Assembly (NCBI GenBank): GCA_039029735.1 | Contig: JBCCFL010000022.1 | Span: 26,065-90,064, forward strand | Source of the DNA: CADEDH01 sp039029735 | GTDB taxonomy: Bacteria > Actinomycetota > Acidimicrobiia > Acidimicrobiales > SZUA-35 | Length of the DNA: 64,000 nucleotides | Direction of reading: 5' to 3' | Shown: piece after piece, positions 61,946-64,000 of the stretch | How positions within the stretch are numbered: position 1 is the first letter of the stretch | Layout: each line of letters starts with the position of its first letter | Made by a program: the position numbers and the translations under genes | Notes under the pieces: generated by a model | Databases searched by the model: none | What the model was told of the DNA's origin: nothing | What the model saw: the letters and a program-made list of their open reading frames with translations, nothing else

Positions 61946-63585
61946 CCCGGTTGCCGGTGCTGTTCGTGGTGATCGGCGTGTTGATCGCCGGCGTGCTCTA
62001 CGACCGGGTGGACGAGCAGCGGCCCGAGGTTGTCGCCGTGGAGACCGAGGCGATCGTCACGCCATCGGTGAGCGACCCGTCGAGGCTGGATGGGGCGTGG
62101 TTCTGCCCCGTGGGGTCGAGTTCGCCGAATGGGTTCGCCGACCAGCGGGTGCATGTGTCGAACCTCGCCGACGAGGCGGCAGTGGCCAACGTCGCCGTGC
62201 TCACCGGGGAGGGGCGTGGGCCCAACATCCGGGTCGACATTCCGCCGCTGTCAACGCAGTCGGTCGACCTGTCGTCGTTCTCCCAAGCTGATGTGGCCGG
62301 CGCAGTGGTCGAGATCATCGGCGGCACCGGCGTGGTCGGCCACACCGTGCAGACCGAGGTCGGCGCGGCTGAGGGCGCCTGTTCGACTCACGTGTCCAAC
62401 ACCTGGTTCTTCGCCGGTGGCCGCACCACGCGTGACTCCACCCAGTACCTGGCGTTGATGAACCCGTTCCCGGAAGACGTCGTGTTCAACGTCGAGTTCT
62501 ATCGGGCCGCCGGTCGGCCCCGACGGCCAGCCGAACTCCAGGGCGGCGTGATCCCGGCCAGCTCCGTGCGCATCATCGACGTTGGCGAGTTCGTCGCCCG
62601 CGAGGAGAACGTGGCCACCGCCATCTCGACGGTGCGCGGCCGGCTGGTGGCCGAGCGCCTCCAGATCATGGACGGTGTGCTGGGGCCTGAGGGGGCCGCC
62701 TTGCAGCTGGGCGTGGTCGATGCCGCTCCGAGCTGGATGCTGGCCTCGGGCCGGGTGCACGCCGGTGGCGACGATCGGGTGGTGATCTTCAATCCGAGCC
62801 TGGAGAACACGGCATCGGTGGACGTGCAGCTGTGGCCGACCAATCCCACCGACCGGTCGCTGTACGGGCTTGCACCGATTCCGCGCGAGTTGCTCCCCGG
62901 GCGCTTCGAGGTGGTCGATCTGCGGGCCGAGGCCGATCGGTTCCGGCTGTTCCTGCCCTACGAGATCGGTGTGAGCGTCACGTCGACGAACAACGTGCCG
63001 GTGGTGGCCGAGCGCTGGCACCTCGCCACTGAGATTGACACGAACCTGATCGGAGCTGGTGGCGATCAGGTGGAGTCGACGCTCGATATCGACGAGTCGT
63101 CGGCCGACGCAACCGCCGACGACACCGGTGAGGTGCCTGCCGACGAGGAGCTCTCGCCCGAGGAACTCGCCGCCGAAGATGTGGCTCCTGGCGAACTCGA
63201 CGTCCCCGGCATCCTGGGCGGTCAGGCCAGTGAGTTGCCGCAGCCAACGGCCTCGTCCGGCATCGCCACCACCCGAGGCACCGAGGTGCTGTCGGATCGC
63301 TGGATCCTGCCCTGGGTGCCGCTGCCGTCGGAAACGTCGTCGGTGGTCGTCGTGTCGTCCCCGAACGACGCCACAGCCGAGATCTTCGTGCTGTCGAATG
63401 GCGAGCTGGCTGGTCCGTTCCGCGAGGCAGTTCCGGCCGGTGGTCGCGCCGTGTCGGTGATCAATGTGCCGGCGGCTGCGGGCCCGATCCTGGTCGTGGC
63501 CGACCAGCCGGTATCGGTCGAGGCGCAGGTGGTGGCACCCGACGGTTCGCTGTCGGTCATCCCGGGCATCCCAACGGTGGACTGA
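61942..63585 (+). CDS. DUF5719-like secreted protein
   Basis: A 547-residue protein. A membrane anchor lies at 5-22 (PVLFVVIGVLIAGVLY); the rest is extracytoplasmic, made of repeated beta-rich segments (AWFCPVGSSSPNGFADQRVH, VSNTWFFAGGRTT, TSSVVVVSSPNDATAEIFVL) with an acidic low-complexity insert near 375-425. The family, always by a large GT2 gene in actinobacteria as far as I recall, has no assigned activity. Translation is coupled to the GT2 gene (ATGA). Confidence 0.8.
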   Translation: MTRLPVLFVVIGVLIAGVLYDRVDEQRPEVVAVETEAIVTPSVSDPSRLDGAWFCPVGSSSPNGFADQRVHVSNLADEAAVANVAVLTGEGRGPNIRVDIPPLSTQSVDLSSFSQADVAGAVVEIIGGTGVVGHTVQTEVGAAEGACSTHVSNTWFFAGGRTTRDSTQYLALMNPFPEDVVFNVEFYRAAGRPRRPAELQGGVIPASSVRIIDVGEFVAREENVATAISTVRGRLVAERLQIMDGVLGPEGAALQLGVVDAAPSWMLASGRVHAGGDDRVVIFNPSLENTASVDVQLWPTNPTDRSLYGLAPIPRELLPGRFEVVDLRAEADRFRLFLPYEIGVSVTSTNNVPVVAERWHLATEIDTNLIGAGGDQVESTLDIDESSADATADDTGEVPADEELSPEELAAEDVAPGELDVPGILGGQASELPQPTASSGIATTRGTEVLSDRWILPWVPLPSETSSVVVVSSPNDATAEIFVLSNGELAGPFREAVPAGGRAVSVINVPAAAGPILVVADQPVSVEAQVVAPDGSLSVIPGIPTVD

Positions 63586-63590
63586 TCGCG

Positions 63591-64000
63591 GTGGAGCGCC
63601 TGATCGTCCTGGTGGTGCTCACTGCGGTTGCCGTCGGCATCGCGTTGATTCTGCAGCGCCGACGGCCCGACCCGCCGTCGGCCCCGAGCTATCGTGCGCC
63701 CACCCAGCTCGACCCGGACGACTTTCCGGTGTCGGCCAAGGCCCCGTTCGTGGTGTTGTTCGGCTCCCAGACCTGCGAGTCGTGCCCCGGCGCCTGGTCG
63801 GTGGTCACCGACACGGTGGCGGCCACCGGGGCCGCGATCGGCACGGCGCGCATCGACGTGCAGGACGACACCGATCTGCATCGGCGCTACCGGATCGACG
63901 GCGTGCCAACCACGGTGATCGCGGACGGCGACGGCGTGGTACGCCAGGCCTTCTTCGGCCCGATCACGACCGACGAACTCACCGCGGCGATGATCGACGC
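63591..64000 (+). CDS. Membrane-anchored thioredoxin-like protein, truncated by window end
   Basis: 136 residues are visible from GTG 63591; the stop lies beyond the window. An N-terminal helix (LIVLVVLTAVAVGIALIL) anchors the protein. A thioredoxin-like domain contains GSQTCESCPGAW near 57-68, RIDVQDDTDLHRRYRIDGVP and TVIADGDGVV. The active-site cysteines are normal TGC codons, unlike those of the two selenoprotein genes. It follows the DUF5719 gene after 5 nt, probably in the same operon. Confidence 0.85.
   Translation, partial: MERLIVLVVLTAVAVGIALILQRRRPDPPSAPSYRAPTQLDPDDFPVSAKAPFVVLFGSQTCESCPGAWSVVTDTVAATGAAIGTARIDVQDDTDLHRRYRIDGVPTTVIADGDGVVRQAFFGPITTDELTAAMID

Noticed and set aside
63755..63800. 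Selenocysteine in the right-edge thioredoxin-like gene
   Set aside because: The active-site codons are TGC (CESC), with no in-frame TGA in the visible 136 codons.
1..64000. Global reassignment of TGA as a sense codon
   Set aside because: TGA is the plain stop of many genes here, including GTGA and ATGA start-stop overlaps, so only context-specific recoding is tenable.
1..64000. tRNA, rRNA, CRISPR array, insertion sequence or prophage
   Set aside because: No cloverleaf, rRNA-like stretch, spaced direct repeats, transposase or integrase was found on either strand.

Overview
The window is 64 kb of dense, very GC-rich chromosome with short intergenic gaps and many GTG starts. Start and stop codons often overlap. 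Gene content points to an actinobacterium, and I infer the class Acidimicrobiia. The signs are coenzyme F420 biosynthesis (cofD, cofE), two F420-dependent luciferase-like oxidoreductases, a LytR-CpsA-Psr protein, an L,D-transpeptidase, a DUF5719-type surface protein beside a giant membrane glycosyltransferase, and a DUF3516-type helicase. I see no rRNA, tRNA, CRISPR array, insertion sequence or phage. It reads as a core-genome segment with one probable foreign insert near 54.3-55.6 kb.

Layout. 1-4.0 kb (minus): a bifunctional PabB-PabC gene, a serine hydrolase and a thioredoxin-like selenoprotein that runs off the left edge. 4.2-12.9 kb: P450, membrane proteins, a pilin-like secreted protein, a hydratase-family enzyme, galactokinase, a methyltransferase, and a pirin/YceI pair divergent from a MarR regulator across a strong palindrome. 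12.9-20.2 kb: F420-type oxidoreductases, dienelactone-hydrolase-like protein, a degenerate ECF sigma factor, an atypical SDR, an aldo/keto reductase and a coiled-coil/HhH protein. 20.4-32.5 kb: CysQ-like phosphatase, phytanoyl-CoA dioxygenase-like protein, a glutamate-receptor-like channel with an altered pore, L,D-transpeptidase, an ammonium-transporter/chemoreceptor fusion, gamma-glutamyltransferase, an amidase operon and FKBP. 32.5-41.2 kb: GT81-like transferase, housekeeping enzymes, CobT and thiamine pyrophosphokinase. 41.2-49.7 kb: an envelope polysaccharide cluster (LCP protein, UDP-glucose dehydrogenase, UDP-glucuronate decarboxylase, three GT4 enzymes, a nucleotidyltransferase) followed by a DsbE-like gene. 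49.7-57.7 kb: lipoprotein, helicase, cofE, a His-rich membrane protein, an eCIS-motif protein, cofD and gmd. 57.7-64 kb: a GDP-deoxyhexose reductase, the 1050-residue glycosyltransferase, a DUF5719-like protein and a truncated thioredoxin-like protein.

Main discovery. Two genes appear broken by TGA codons, but each TGA falls exactly where a thioredoxin-fold protein needs its redox cysteine. The gene at 49204-49704 has both cysteines of its CxxC replaced, reading W-U-P-F-U. The gene at 1-926 reads W-U-G-C. Each is followed at the bacterial SECIS distance by a stem-loop with G in the apical loop. The reading frame stays open and conserved-looking afterwards, and TGA is the ordinary stop of most neighbours. 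I conclude that this organism makes selenoproteins, including an envelope oxidoreductase with a double-selenocysteine UxxU centre. The selenocysteine machinery (selA, selB, selC, selD) is not in the window.
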